This document shows, one piece after another, positions 9,765-18,714 of a stretch of 64,000 nt of DNA. The DNA comes from an uncultured Coriobacteriaceae bacterium (GTDB taxonomy: Bacteria > Actinomycetota > Coriobacteriia > Coriobacteriales > Atopobiaceae). Position numbers and translations under genes: made by a program. The notes beneath the pieces were generated by a model, which worked only from the letters and a program-made list of their open reading frames with translations, had not been told where the DNA came from and searched no databases. The DNA lies in the NCBI GenBank assembly GCA_902801175.1, contig CADCHF010000001.1, positions 124,001 to 188,000 on the forward strand, given 5' to 3'. Each line of letters begins with the position of its first letter. Positions within the stretch are counted from its first letter, which is position 1.

Positions 9765-10430
9765 ATGGCAATCTTCTCCCGTATAGCCGACATCCTCAAG
9801 GCCAACATCAACGACATGATCGACAAGGCCGAAGATCCCGAGAAGATGGTCAAGCAGCTGATCATCGAGATCGAGCAGGACGTCGACGAGGCCACCCAGG
9901 CCCTTGGTCAGGCAATGGGCTCCCAGAAGATGGCCCAGAAGGAGCTGGCCGACGCTCTGGCCAAGTCTGCCGACTGGAACGACAAGGCAAAGCTCGCCCT
10001 CAAGGCTGGCAACGAGGACCTCGCCCGCAAGGCACTCGAGTGCAAGGTCGCCGTCGACACCCAGATCGAGCCGCTTCAGAAGTCCTATGACGAGATCAGC
10101 AAGAGCGTCGACAAGATGAAGGACCAGGTCCAGACCCTCAAGATGAAGCTCGACGAGGCTCGCGCCCGCCAGCAGGTCCTTATCGCCCGCGCCAAGATGG
10201 CCGACGCTGCCACCAGCGTTGCCGCGACCATCAACACGACCAACATCGACTCCGCCTTTGCCAAGCTCGACAAGCTCGAGCGTAAGATTGTGGAGAAGGA
10301 GTCCGTTGCCGAGGCTTATGCCGACATCAACAGCGCCGAGGTCGACGCCAACGAGCAGTTTGCCGAGATGGCTCACAACGCCGCCATCGACGGCGAGCTC
10401 GAGCGCCTCAAGGCCGAGCTGGGCATGTAG
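9765..10430 (+). CDS. pspA: PspA/IM30 family phage-shock protein
   Basis: 221 residues from ATG 9765 (start MAIFSRIADI); an in-frame ATG at 9753 adds only four residues. The N-terminus forms the amphipathic helix that binds membranes, and the rest is the long coiled coil of the ESCRT-III-like PspA/Vipp1 superfamily (EDPEKMVKQLIIEIEQD motif near residues 23-39). It protects the cytoplasmic membrane during envelope stress by oligomerising on it. The next two same-strand genes encode membrane proteins, suggesting one stress cluster. No pspBC or pspF is present, as expected for an actinobacterium. Confidence 0.92.
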   Translation: MAIFSRIADILKANINDMIDKAEDPEKMVKQLIIEIEQDVDEATQALGQAMGSQKMAQKELADALAKSADWNDKAKLALKAGNEDLARKALECKVAVDTQIEPLQKSYDEISKSVDKMKDQVQTLKMKLDEARARQQVLIARAKMADAATSVAATINTTNIDSAFAKLDKLERKIVEKESVAEAYADINSAEVDANEQFAEMAHNAAIDGELERLKAELGM

Positions 10431-10505
10431 TCACATCGAGCACTCTTTGCGGGCCCGGCCATGTGCCGGGCTCGCTATCTGTTGGCCCACATCTTATGGA
10501 GGACC

Positions 10506-11783
10506 ATGTATTTCGATGATTTCGTCATGATGATGGTCTGGATTGCCATGGCCCTGTTCTTCATTGGCCTCATCCGTCGTCTGATGCAACCAAAGCAGAG
10601 CGCCAGCACGGCAACAGCCAGCTCGGCAAAGCCGCAGGTAACGGCAGCGCAGCAGATGGCCGAGGACATCAAGGCAACCAAGACTTCGCAGGTAGAAGAC
10701 GCAGTCGCGATTCTCAACGACCTCAGCTCGACGAGCAGCAACTACCGTCACTACTGCGAGCTTGTTGGCAACTCCATGGCATCCAGCAGCGTCGTGGCAC
10801 CCTACAGCAAGCGCCCCGTGGCCTACTACGACATCAAGTGCTATCGAATTGAGCGGACCTACAACGGTCGTCAGGAGGAGACCCTCGTTGCCCACGAGCG
10901 CTCCTTTGACCCGTTCTTCTTCACCGATGCCTCGTGCGACACGCCCATCTACGTGGACCTCGACTCCTTTGGCGAGAACGTGATCCTGGTCAACTCGACC
11001 AACCACATCGAGGGTCCAAACTCGGACTTTGCCAAGGCTTTCGAGCGCAACGCCACCACGGCCACCTCATCCACGGGCACCGCGTTTGCAATGGTTGCCC
11101 ACGAGGTGGAGCGTGCTGGCAACGTCCTGCTTAACGTGGGACACACCCTGCGCAACACCCTCGCACCGCGCGGAAGCCTCGCTCCTGCCTATGCGCTCGC
11201 AGGCGGTGGAACCTTTACCCATCCGGACTCGCACCTTGGCTCAAACGCGATGTTCGCTGGTCCCAGCAAGCCCACGCCTCGGGACGACCACAGCTCTGAC
11301 AAGGGCACCACTCACGGCAGGGGTGGCGGCCGCGGCGCCGGCGATCGTGGGAACGTAAACGTACACATGGGCAACGGTGGCTTCACCGTTCACATGGGTG
11401 GCAACACCATGCCTCCCCACCTTGGCGACTTTATGGGAAGCGGCTTTGGCGGTCCGTGGGTCATGGGCGGAGGCTACACCACGCATCGTCCCACCACGAC
11501 CTCGGCTGACGTCCTTTTGGGCATGAGCCTGGGAGCGCTGCTCAACAGCATGAACACCGTGCAGCCGACCGTTGTTACGACCTCGGGGTCAAGCAACACC
11601 TTTGTTGGCTACCGACTCGTAGAGAACGTCGTTCCGCTGTCGAGCCCCATCTACTGCATTGGTGAGATCTACCACAACGGCAACGACATCTACATGGGTC
11701 GCTCCCTTGCCAAGGACTACCCAACCTCCTACTTTGCGACCAAACCAGAGTCCGAGGTCCTTACGGCCATCGGCTCAAGGTAA
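10506..11783 (+). CDS. GIDE-domain membrane protein with Gly/His-rich insert
   Basis: 425 residues; ATG 10506 has GGAGG 5-9 bp upstream. One TM helix lies at about residues 7-25 (VMMMVWIAMALFFIGLI). The following domain has the GIDE pattern of the MUL1 family: PYSKRPVAYYDIKCYRIE, then DPFFFTD and a DLDSFGE-like strand. The C-terminal 60 residues match the end of the same fold (GYRLVENVVPL, IGEIYHN, TSYFATK). A ~200-residue Ala/Gly/His-rich segment splits the two halves. No RING finger is visible, so it is not a ubiquitin ligase. In bacteria such proteins are membrane proteins of unknown role; following pspA suggests an envelope function. Confidence 0.6.
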   Translation: MYFDDFVMMMVWIAMALFFIGLIRRLMQPKQSASTATASSAKPQVTAAQQMAEDIKATKTSQVEDAVAILNDLSSTSSNYRHYCELVGNSMASSSVVAPYSKRPVAYYDIKCYRIERTYNGRQEETLVAHERSFDPFFFTDASCDTPIYVDLDSFGENVILVNSTNHIEGPNSDFAKAFERNATTATSSTGTAFAMVAHEVERAGNVLLNVGHTLRNTLAPRGSLAPAYALAGGGTFTHPDSHLGSNAMFAGPSKPTPRDDHSSDKGTTHGRGGGRGAGDRGNVNVHMGNGGFTVHMGGNTMPPHLGDFMGSGFGGPWVMGGGYTTHRPTTTSADVLLGMSLGALLNSMNTVQPTVVTTSGSSNTFVGYRLVENVVPLSSPIYCIGEIYHNGNDIYMGRSLAKDYPTSYFATKPESEVLTAIGSR

Positions 11784-11834
11784 CCGAGCGTCCGCGTTCA
11801 AGCTCGTTCGACTCAACGTACAGAAAGGCACATC

Positions 11835-12719
11835 ATGGCTGAGACCAAAAGTGATGGCACCGGCAAGAAGCGCAAGGTAGAGCGCCGCTTCATCGATGCA
11901 AAGACTGGCGAGGAGATTGGCAAGTCTACGGTTGTGACCAACGCCGACGACGTTGCCCGCGAAGTGACGATTCACAAGGTCACCGCCAAGGGTGACCCTG
12001 GCAAGCGTCGTCCCATCGCTATTGCGCTCTGGGTTTTGGCCATCGTCTTTGAGGTGCTCGCCTGGCTGGTCTTTAACGGAACGCTCGCCAACCTTCCCGG
12101 CAAGCTCGTTATCTGGCTGGTTGCCTTTATCGTGCTCGACCTCATTTGCGTGGTGGTGGCCGGCCAGCTCTGGAAGCAGGCCAACCACATCGATCCGCCG
12201 AGCGAGGCCAACAAGGCAGAGTTCTTCCTCAAGAGCCAGCTTGGCGCCATTCTTTCGGCTGTGGCCTTTGTTCCCGTGATCATCCTCATGCTCACCGACA
12301 AGGAGGCCGACTCGCAGACCAAGAAGATTGGCACCATTGCGGCGGCAATCGCGCTGGTCATTGGCATGGGCACCTCCATCGACTTCCATCCCGTTTCGGA
12401 GGAAGACCTCACAACCATGGAGGAGACGGCAATCGAGCTGGGCACCGGTACCGTGTACTGGACCCCGTTTGGCCACAAGTATCACCTCAACCCCGACTGC
12501 CAGGCCATCATCAACTCCACCGACATCTACTCGGGTGACGTGCAGGCTGCCTTTGAGGCCGGACGCACCGACCCTTGCAAGTTCTGCGCCAAGGCGAGTG
12601 GATCCGACGTCTTGAACGAGCTGGCGGGCAACACCGCCACCGAGGATGACACCGCATCCGATGAGGCAGAGGCTACCGACGACGCCACCGAGACCGAAGA
12701 GGTCGACGAGGCCGCATAG
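11835..12719 (+). CDS. Four-TM membrane protein with Cys/His C-terminal motif
   Basis: 294 residues; AGAAAGG lies upstream of ATG 11835. A charged cytoplasmic N-terminus (about 55 residues) precedes hydrophobic segments near 57-77, 88-108, 137-155 and 165-185. After them comes YHLNPDCQAI, then GRTDPCKFCA, a Cys/His arrangement like the small Ada-type zinc motif (CxxC plus upstream C/H). The last 45 residues are Asp/Glu/Thr-rich. It lies 51 bp after the GIDE gene on the same strand and ends in a terminator, so it is the last gene of the pspA cluster. Function unknown. Confidence 0.65.
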   Translation: MAETKSDGTGKKRKVERRFIDAKTGEEIGKSTVVTNADDVAREVTIHKVTAKGDPGKRRPIAIALWVLAIVFEVLAWLVFNGTLANLPGKLVIWLVAFIVLDLICVVVAGQLWKQANHIDPPSEANKAEFFLKSQLGAILSAVAFVPVIILMLTDKEADSQTKKIGTIAAAIALVIGMGTSIDFHPVSEEDLTTMEETAIELGTGTVYWTPFGHKYHLNPDCQAIINSTDIYSGDVQAAFEAGRTDPCKFCAKASGSDVLNELAGNTATEDDTASDEAEATDDATETEEVDEAA

Positions 12720-12744
12720 ACCGTCGCGCACACTGCCAAAGAAC

Positions 12745-12776
12745 AGGAGCTCGCAGTTCACCGACTGTGAGCTCCT
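12745..12776 (+). terminator. Terminator of the pspA cluster
   Basis: AGGAGCTCGCAGT pairs with ACTGTGAGCTCCT (one wobble) across TCACCG and is followed by TTT. Confidence 0.75.
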
Positions 12777-12811
12777 TTGCTATCTTGCGAGTACGGCATG
12801 AAACCCGCGAG

Positions 12812-13675
12812 CTACGCCTGCGCAGAAATCGTCAGCTCGCTACGCATGCCATTTAGCTCGACCAGGAACTCGGCTGCCTCCGACTCCCCCACCCCATCAA
12901 GCACAAAGTGGTTGCCTATGCCGCGCTTGCGGAGCTGCAGCGTAGAATCCGCCGGCACGCAAAGGCTGGAAGTGGCCGAAATCTGATTGATGTCGAGGCG
13001 CTGCGGAAGGGTGACGCAACTCACGGAGATGTCCTGGTTGGTATCAAGCTCCACATGGCCAATCACATCGGCAACCGTGACCCTTTGATACTTGCCGCCC
13101 ACCTCTATGCCCATAGCTGCGAGCTTCGTGAGACATACCTCATCGGCATTTCCCTCGAGCTCGATATGGTTCTCCCAAGCTGCTGGCACCTCAATCACAA
13201 CGTCAAGTCCAGCGCGCGCCTGAGCGTCCGTAACCACGCCCATCGACACGACGTCAATGTCAAAGTTCCTCCCATCGGGGTCAAGACGAACCTTGAAGGC
13301 GCTCTCAACAGACTCGAGCGAATCGCTCTTGAGCATGACGCGCACCTTGTCCGACTGGGTGCCCACGAGCTCAACGCGTGCGGCATGGCCCCAGGTGATA
13401 TCGAAATCGTGCGGCGAGAACACGTCGCATTGCGTCATTGACATATATCGCGCATCTGGCTCCTGCTTGACCTTCACGTCTGGCGACTGACGCAGGAGTG
13501 AGTCGACCGTCACTCCAAAGAGGTCCGCCAATGCAACAAGGTTGTCGAGGTCGGGTGTGCCAAGACCTGTCTCCCACCTCGTGACGGCCTGACGTGAGAC
13601 GCCCAAACGCTCTGCAAGCTGCTCCTGCGAAAGCGCGGCTTCCCTTCGGAGACCCTTGATCTTATCTGCCAACAT
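12812..13675 (-). CDS. XRE-family regulator with DUF4097-like C-terminal domain
   Basis: 287 residues. Residues 1-62 form a standard HTH_3 (LSQEQLAERLGVSRQAVTRWETG). The remaining ~220 residues are beta-rich with repeated short strands (VRVMLKSDSLESV, IELEGNADEVCL, HVELDTNQDISV), the look of the DUF4097/DUF2807 beta-helix family. It lacks a TM segment, so it is a cytosolic sensor-regulator. Its targets are not evident. It is transcribed opposite to the pspA cluster and the two genes converge. Confidence 0.8.
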   Translation of the reverse strand: MLADKIKGLRREAALSQEQLAERLGVSRQAVTRWETGLGTPDLDNLVALADLFGVTVDSLLRQSPDVKVKQEPDARYMSMTQCDVFSPHDFDITWGHAARVELVGTQSDKVRVMLKSDSLESVESAFKVRLDPDGRNFDIDVVSMGVVTDAQARAGLDVVIEVPAAWENHIELEGNADEVCLTKLAAMGIEVGGKYQRVTVADVIGHVELDTNQDISVSCVTLPQRLDINQISATSSLCVPADSTLQLRKRGIGNHFVLDGVGESEAAEFLVELNGMRSELTISAQA

Positions 13676-13768
13676 GAGTGCCCTCCCTTGTCTGGGTGCC
13701 TTTGGATGGCCTCACCATAAGGCGAAGCGGCCCATAGCCACCAGCACGTGCTCGTTGCAGACCGCAAA

Positions 13769-13797
13769 AGCCTTTGCTACGTATCGTAGCAAAGGCT
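13769..13797. promoter_or_regulatory. Perfect 13-bp inverted repeat upstream of the XRE gene
   Basis: AGCCTTTGCTACG and CGTAGCAAAGGCT flank TAT. It lies 94 bp upstream of the XRE start and downstream of the asnS terminator. It may be an autoregulatory operator or a second terminator for asnS. Confidence 0.45.
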
Positions 13798-13850
13798 CTG
13801 ACCAGCGGTTTTGCAGACAAGAGGCACGTGGTTAACCGCAGGAAAAGACA

Positions 13851-13887
13851 GGGCCGCCGCAGTGCCAAGCTGACGCTGCGGCGGCCC
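13851..13887 (-). terminator. asnS terminator
   Basis: A 12-bp perfect stem (GGGCCGCCGCAG / CTGCGGCGGCCC). Read on the minus strand it is followed by TGTCTTTT. Confidence 0.75.
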
Positions 13888-13909
13888 TAGCTCTAAAGAT
13901 CAAGCAATC

Positions 13910-15313
13910 CTAGAACTCGGCGTTGCCCACGGTGCGCGGATGAGGCAGGACGTCGCGGATGTTGGACACGCCAGTGAGGTACATCACGAGGCGCTCAAAG
14001 CCCAGGCCAAAGCCGGCATGATGGCAGCCACCGTAACGGCGCAGGTCGAGGTAGTAACGATACTGCTCGATGTCCATGCCCAGCTCGGCAATGCGGCGCT
14101 CAAGCACGTCGAGGCGCTCCTCGCGCTGCGAGCCACCAATGATCTCGCCAATGCCCGGCACCAGGCAGTCGGTGGCGGCAACCGTCTTGCCGTCATCGTT
14201 GAGGCGCATGTAGAAGGCCTTGATCTCGGCCGGGTAGTCGGTCACAAAGACCGGCTGGCCAAAGTGCTTCTCGGTGAGGTAGCGCTCGTGCTCGGTCTGC
14301 AGGTCGCAGCCCCAGCTCACGGGATAGTCAAACTTGACACCCTTGGCAGCGGCCTCCTCAAGAATGCTGATGGCCTCGGTGTAAGTCACGCGCGAGAACT
14401 CTGCGGTTGAGACGTGCTCGAGACGCTCCAGCAGGCCCTTGTCAACAAAGCGGTTGAACATGGCCAGCTCGTCAGGGCACTTCTCCATGACCGTACGGAT
14501 CACGTACTTGAGCATGTCCTCGGCGAGGTTCATGTCATCCTCAAGGTCGGCAAAGGCAATCTCGGGCTCGATCATCCAAAACTCGGCCGCATGGCGCTTG
14601 GTGTTGGAGTTCTCTGCGCGGAAGGTGGGGCCAAAGGTGTAGACGTCACCAAAGGCAAGCGCAAAGTTCTCGGCCTGCAGCTGGCCAGAAACCGTGAGGC
14701 TCGCAGCATGGCCAAAGAAGTCCTGGCTCCAGTCCACCTCACCGTTCTCAAGACGCGGCGGGTTGTCGACGTCAAGCGTGGTCACACGGAACATCTCGCC
14801 AGCGCCCTCTGCGTCGGAGGTGGTGATGATGGGCGTGTGCACGTAGAGGAATCCGCGTTCCTGGAAGAAGCAGTGGATGGCGTGAGCGGCAACCGAACGC
14901 ACGCGGAAGACGGCACGGAAGAGGTTGGTGCGCGGACGCAGGTGCTGCACGGTGCGCAGGAACTCTACCGTGGTGCGCTTCTTTTGCATGGGGTAGCCCT
15001 CGGCAACAGGGCCCTCAACGACGATGTCTGTGGCCTGCAGCTCAAAGGGCTGGGGACGATCGGGGGTAAGCGCCAGGTTGCCGGTCACGATAAGTGCGGC
15101 GCCAACGCCCACGCTGGCAATCTCGTCATAGCAGTCAAGCGACTCGCGGTTCATGACCACCTGAAGATCCTTGAAGCAGCTGCCGTCATTGAGCGTCACA
15201 AAACCAAAGTTCTTCATGTCGCGGACGGACTTGACCCATCCTGCGACTGTGACGACGCTACCGCCCAGCTGCTCTGCATCGGCATACAGCTGCGCTATTC
15301 TCATGCGGTCCAT
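13910..15313 (-). CDS. asnS: Asparaginyl-tRNA synthetase
   Basis: 467 residues from ATG 15313 with GAGGAG upstream; the open frame continues further 5' but that part is not conserved. An N-terminal OB-fold anticodon-binding domain ([26 protein letters not shown], about 18-45) precedes a class II catalytic core: motif 2 near [25 protein letters not shown] and motif 3 [13 protein letters not shown] near the C-terminus. It charges tRNA-Asn with asparagine in the cytosol. Monocistronic, ending in a strong terminator. Confidence 0.97.
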   Translation of the reverse strand: MDRMRIAQLYADAEQLGGSVVTVAGWVKSVRDMKNFGFVTLNDGSCFKDLQVVMNRESLDCYDEIASVGVGAALIVTGNLALTPDRPQPFELQATDIVVEGPVAEGYPMQKKRTTVEFLRTVQHLRPRTNLFRAVFRVRSVAAHAIHCFFQERGFLYVHTPIITTSDAEGAGEMFRVTTLDVDNPPRLENGEVDWSQDFFGHAASLTVSGQLQAENFALAFGDVYTFGPTFRAENSNTKRHAAEFWMIEPEIAFADLEDDMNLAEDMLKYVIRTVMEKCPDELAMFNRFVDKGLLERLEHVSTAEFSRVTYTEAISILEEAAAKGVKFDYPVSWGCDLQTEHERYLTEKHFGQPVFVTDYPAEIKAFYMRLNDDGKTVAATDCLVPGIGEIIGGSQREERLDVLERRIAELGMDIEQYRYYLDLRRYGGCHHAGFGLGFERLVMYLTGVSNIRDVLPHPRTVGNAEF

Positions 15314-15578
15314 GATGTGCTCCTCGCATTTGTTGGCTTCATAGCAAAGGTTTATGATAGCGCGACCCTCGCCTATCGTCGACGGCAACAACAATATCTT
15401 GGCTTTAACCACCTACTTCTTGCCCATCCTGCCCCTTCTTGCTCCCCTGACCCTTTGAACGCAGAGACATCTGCGGCAAAGCTCGCAAGCTTTCCTTGGA
15501 GACACGTGTCGCGCAACCGGGGCAAAAAGCCGGCCCCTTTGACAGGTCTTGCCAAATCAGGCGGCACAGCCATTGCCT

Positions 15579-15596
15579 ATTTACACAGGTACCTGT
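15579..15596. promoter_or_regulatory. MarR operator, site 1
   Basis: ATTTACACAGGTACCTGT contains the 12-bp perfect palindrome ACAGGTACCTGT (15585-15596). An identical 18-mer lies 58 bp downstream. Both are upstream of the marR start at 15701. Confidence 0.7.
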
Positions 15597-15636
15597 CTAT
15601 TATGGAGAAGCCATGACGACAGCAGCCTTGTCTCCA

Positions 15637-15654
15637 ATTTACACAGGTACCTGT
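15637..15654. promoter_or_regulatory. MarR operator, site 2
   Basis: Second exact copy of ATTTACACAGGTACCTGT (palindrome 15643-15654), 46 bp before the marR start codon. Position and exact duplication suggest autorepression. Confidence 0.7.
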
Positions 15655-15700
15655 TATTCTGCTTTTGGACAACGATTCTTTTGAATACGAGAGGAACCAT

Positions 15701-16321
15701 ATGCCACACGTCAAGTACAACAGAAATCAGTTTAGCCATGAGGTCCCCCTAGCTCGCAAAGTGGGCCGCATGGGCATGCTCATCCATCGGTACTACGAGG
15801 CAGAGGCGCATCGCCACGGCGCGCTTGGCGATCCTCTGCGCGGGCAAGGTCGTGTTCTTGCCCTTCTTGCCGCAAAGCCAGAGACGACCCAGCGCGAGCT
15901 CTCCTACCTCCTTGACATGCGTCAGCAGTCCCTCTCTGAGCTGCTGGCAAAGCTTGAGGAAAAGGAATACATCACGCGCGAGAAGTCGGCCACCGATGGC
16001 CGTGTGACCGTCATCCGCCTCACCGAGGCCGGAGCCGCTGCCGCCCCCTCCCCCGAGCAGATGGAGGAACGTGCGGATGCTCTTGAATGCCTGACTAAGG
16101 AAGAGCGTGACCAGCTCGACCAGATTGCTGGCAAGGTTATTGGCTCGCTGGAGAGCAAGCTCGAGGAAATGGGTATCGACCCGCACCAGCGTCCTCATGG
16201 CCCAAGGGGTCCACATCACGGTCCTCATCGCGGAGACCCTCGTGGACCGCAGGGACCCATGCACCGTGGCCCCTATCGCCCAGACACTGACGGCGAAGAC
16301 AATCAGATGCGTCGGGCGTAA
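15701..16321 (+). CDS. MarR-family regulator with His/Pro/Gly-rich tail
   Basis: 206 residues; ATG 15701 has GAGAGGA upstream (a TTG at 15665 is also in frame). The winged helix lies about residues 20-115, with recognition-helix region TQRELSYLLDMRQQSLSELLAKLEEKEYITREKSATDGR. The last ~45 residues are rich in His, Pro, Gly and Arg (HQRPHGPRGPHHGPHRG), possibly binding metal. Homologues commonly sit next to ABC exporters; here none is adjacent, so the regulator is an orphan. Two identical palindromes upstream suggest that it controls itself and perhaps distant targets. Confidence 0.88.
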   Translation: MPHVKYNRNQFSHEVPLARKVGRMGMLIHRYYEAEAHRHGALGDPLRGQGRVLALLAAKPETTQRELSYLLDMRQQSLSELLAKLEEKEYITREKSATDGRVTVIRLTEAGAAAAPSPEQMEERADALECLTKEERDQLDQIAGKVIGSLESKLEEMGIDPHQRPHGPRGPHHGPHRGDPRGPQGPMHRGPYRPDTDGEDNQMRRA

Positions 16322-16376
16322 GCAGGCAAGCCGTTTAGCCACAGCAGCTCGCAGCCAAATCGCAGCACCAAAAAAT

Positions 16377-16406
16377 GGCGGCGCCCCTCACTAGAGGGGC
16401 GCCGCC
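16377..16406. terminator. Bidirectional terminator between marR and rpiR-type gene
   Basis: A 13-bp perfect stem (GGCGGCGCCCCTC / GAGGGGCGCCGCC) with an ACTA loop. An AAAAA run on its left gives a T-run for minus-strand transcripts. Confidence 0.8.
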
Positions 16407-16430
16407 AACCTTGTGCGCATCACACACGCG

Positions 16431-17177
16431 TCACGCCGTTCTCTTAGCGTATTCCTGAGCAATCATCCCAGCGGCCAGCTCAAGCTGGTACGGGTGGGCA
16501 ACCTGGTCGCCTGCCGACGAAAAGAGCAACCTTCCACCCACAAAGCCAGGCATGGCATGGCGCTTGCCACAAACCACCCAAACCTTTGGACGATCGGCCC
16601 TCCTCATGACCTCATCCAGATCACGCGCGTCAAAGTAGCTTCCGGTATACGAGAACACGATAATGAGCGTATCTCTTCCAGCCTCGGATATCCGCCGCAG
16701 CTGCTCCGCGTGACTCACACAGGTCTCCACGTATTTGCCCTGCATGAGAAGGTCTACCTGCAAGTCAACCGCTGCTGCCTGCGCCTTGAGCATGCCAAAG
16801 GTCATCACGTGCCCAAAGGCACATAGGTCGTCCACCAAACGTTCCAAGGCGTCACGGTCGATGGTTGCCTCAACCTGCGCAATTGAGGCACACACTTGCT
16901 TTGCCATTTGCAGTGAGCTCTCTTGGAGCTGATACTCTCGGCCAGCCCCAACATACTCTCGACGCAGCTCGTCAAAGCTCGCAAACCCAACCTCTCGGCA
17001 AAAGCGAGATATTGAGCCTGTGCCAACATTGCACGCGCTCGCCAGCCCCTTTACCGAAATCTCGCCGAGCTCCTCCTGATGCGTGATGAGATATCGCGCT
17101 ATGTGCGCATTGGTTGCGTTGTCACGCTCGGTTGCCAGAGCGCCAAGCAGGGCAACCGTCAGCCGATCATAGATCAC
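16431..17177 (-). CDS. RpiR-family sugar-phosphate-responsive regulator
   Basis: 248 residues from GTG 17177, with GCGAGGAG spaced correctly; an upstream start at 17246 is possible. The N-terminal HTH_6 region includes SVKGLASACNVGTGSISRFCREVGF, and the C-terminal SIS domain covers about residues 95-225 (MTFGMLKAQAAAVDLQ, LIIVFSYTGSYFDA). Such proteins bind phosphosugars. It is divergent from a Gfo/Idh/MocA oxidoreductase gene 240 bp away, its likely target. TCATACGATTGA at about 35 nt upstream may contain the -10 element. Confidence 0.85.
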   Translation of the reverse strand: MIYDRLTVALLGALATERDNATNAHIARYLITHQEELGEISVKGLASACNVGTGSISRFCREVGFASFDELRREYVGAGREYQLQESSLQMAKQVCASIAQVEATIDRDALERLVDDLCAFGHVMTFGMLKAQAAAVDLQVDLLMQGKYVETCVSHAEQLRRISEAGRDTLIIVFSYTGSYFDARDLDEVMRRADRPKVWVVCGKRHAMPGFVGGRLLFSSAGDQVAHPYQLELAAGMIAQEYAKRTA

Positions 17178-17417
17178 AGGACACTCCTCGCTCGCATTGT
17201 GTGCGGGCTCAATCGTATGACAAAGGAGCTGCGAGTGCCTATGCAATCCAAGCGATCAAGGTGGCACATTTACGGGACAACTGAAACCAAATTCCAGAGC
17301 GATACAGGTTTGCCCCACGCAAATTGGACCATAATGCCAGCTTGCTGAATCATTCGCAGAACGCTGGGCACCAGCTGTTATCTTCTTATACAAGGAACCA
17401 AGCACAAGGGAGGAAAC

Positions 17418-18404
17418 ATGAAGGTTGGCATCGTAGGTACTGGCATGATCGTTCGTATGGTTGCACCCAACATGAAGTCCTGGGGCATTGACGTTGTGGC
17501 CGTGGCTGGCACCCCCAACTCGATGGGCGAGGTAAACGAGCTTGCAGACGAGTACGGCGCCGATGGTCGTTATAGCGACTACCACGACCTTATGGCCGAC
17601 CCTGAGGTCGACACCGTCTACGTAGCCGTCCCTAACTTCCTGCACTATGCCGTGAGCGAGGCCGCCATTTTGGCTGGCAAGGACGTCATCTGCGAAAAGC
17701 CGCTGGCCTCCAACGAGGTCGAGGCTGCCAAGCTCGCCGCGCTCGCCAAGGAGCACAAGCGCTTCCTCTGGGAGGCTGTGGTGACCACCCGTCAGCCCAA
17801 CTTCAAGCTCGTCCGCGATGAGCTGCTGCCTCGCATTGGCACCGTCAAGATTGCCTACGTCAACTACAGCCAGTACTCCAGCCGCTACGACGCCTTCCGC
17901 GCCGGTGAGGTTCTTCCCGCGTTTGACCCGGCCAAGGCAGGCGGCGCCATCATGGACATTGGCCTCTACACGATGACCTACACCATTGGCCTGTTTGGCG
18001 AGCCCAAGAAGGCCGTCTATCGTGCCAACATCGAGCGCGACATCGACACGTCGGGCATCATTGACTACGACTACGACGGCTTCCGTGCCATCAACGTGTG
18101 CGCCAAGGACTGCGGCGCCCCCTGCGTCATGCAGATTCAGGGCACCGATGGCTACATCGTCTCCAACTCGCAGCCCAACCTCTGCGGCTCCGTCACCCTG
18201 CATCTCAACGATGGCACCGAGGAGACCTATGACAACAGCTATCCCATCATGTGGGAGGGCGAGTTCCGCGAGTTCCTGGCGCAGCAGCAGGCCGGCGACC
18301 TCGATGAGTGCTACCGTCAGCTCGACGAGAGCCTCACGGTGAGCCGCGTTCAGAACACCATCCGTCGCAAGGCCGGTGTCATCTTCCCCGCCGACAAGCA
18401 GTAA
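17418..18404 (+). CDS. Gfo/Idh/MocA-family oxidoreductase
   Basis: 328 residues; AAGGGAGGAAAC precedes ATG 17418. The N-terminal Rossmann fold starts KVGIVGTGMI; the EKPLASN motif (about residue 93) supplies the catalytic-site lysine, and the central part includes GGAIMDIGLYTM, typical of the family's dehydratase/dehydrogenase members. It uses NAD(P) on a sugar, cyclitol or related substrate, unidentified here. It is divergent from the RpiR gene, suggesting sugar-phosphate-dependent control. Monocistronic with its own terminator. Confidence 0.88.
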   Translation: MKVGIVGTGMIVRMVAPNMKSWGIDVVAVAGTPNSMGEVNELADEYGADGRYSDYHDLMADPEVDTVYVAVPNFLHYAVSEAAILAGKDVICEKPLASNEVEAAKLAALAKEHKRFLWEAVVTTRQPNFKLVRDELLPRIGTVKIAYVNYSQYSSRYDAFRAGEVLPAFDPAKAGGAIMDIGLYTMTYTIGLFGEPKKAVYRANIERDIDTSGIIDYDYDGFRAINVCAKDCGAPCVMQIQGTDGYIVSNSQPNLCGSVTLHLNDGTEETYDNSYPIMWEGEFREFLAQQQAGDLDECYRQLDESLTVSRVQNTIRRKAGVIFPADKQ

Positions 18405-18429
18405 ACACTCGAGCTACAGAGTGCGACCT

Positions 18430-18460
18430 AGAGCCCGGAGCCTGTGCCCCGGGCTCTTTT
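18430..18460 (+). terminator. Terminator of the Gfo/Idh/MocA gene
   Basis: AGAGCCCGG pairs with CCGGGCTCT, followed by TTTT. Confidence 0.8.
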
Positions 18461-18500
18461 GCAACGTGATTCCCGACGGACGGAGAGCTTCCATCCGGCC

Positions 18501-18527
18501 GTCCAAAAGGAACCGTCCCCAATGGAC
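18501..18527. repeat. GGGGACGGTTCC palindromic repeat, copy A
   Basis: GTCC-AAAAGGAACCGTCCCCAAT-GGAC, flanked by ATCCG/CGGAT-like ends. It shares the core AAAAGGAACCGTCCCCAAT with copies at 45307-45333 and 54351-54477. Confidence 0.75.
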
Positions 18528-18553
18528 GGATGCTATTGCTAGACACACAAAAA

Positions 18554-18602
18554 GGGAGACGGACCCCTCGCAACCACGTCTGGCGCTTAAGGTCCGTCTC
18601 CC
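18554..18602 (-). terminator. Terminator of the CobW gene
   Basis: GGGAGACGGACC / GGTCCGTCTCCC, 12-bp perfect stem, with AAAAA on its left (T-run on the minus strand). Confidence 0.65.
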
Positions 18603-18714
18603 CTGAGTTATGCCGGGCTCAAATGTACTTAGCTCAAATCAATGTGCCTTGCCGCCCGCCTGTTCAACTCTTTCTCGGATTCTACTTTGTTTTTCATCCA
18701 AGAACTGCGAGAAC

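Noticed and set aside
14414-15616. Long + strand frame opposite asnS
   Set aside because: Shadow frame on the antisense strand of a certain gene.
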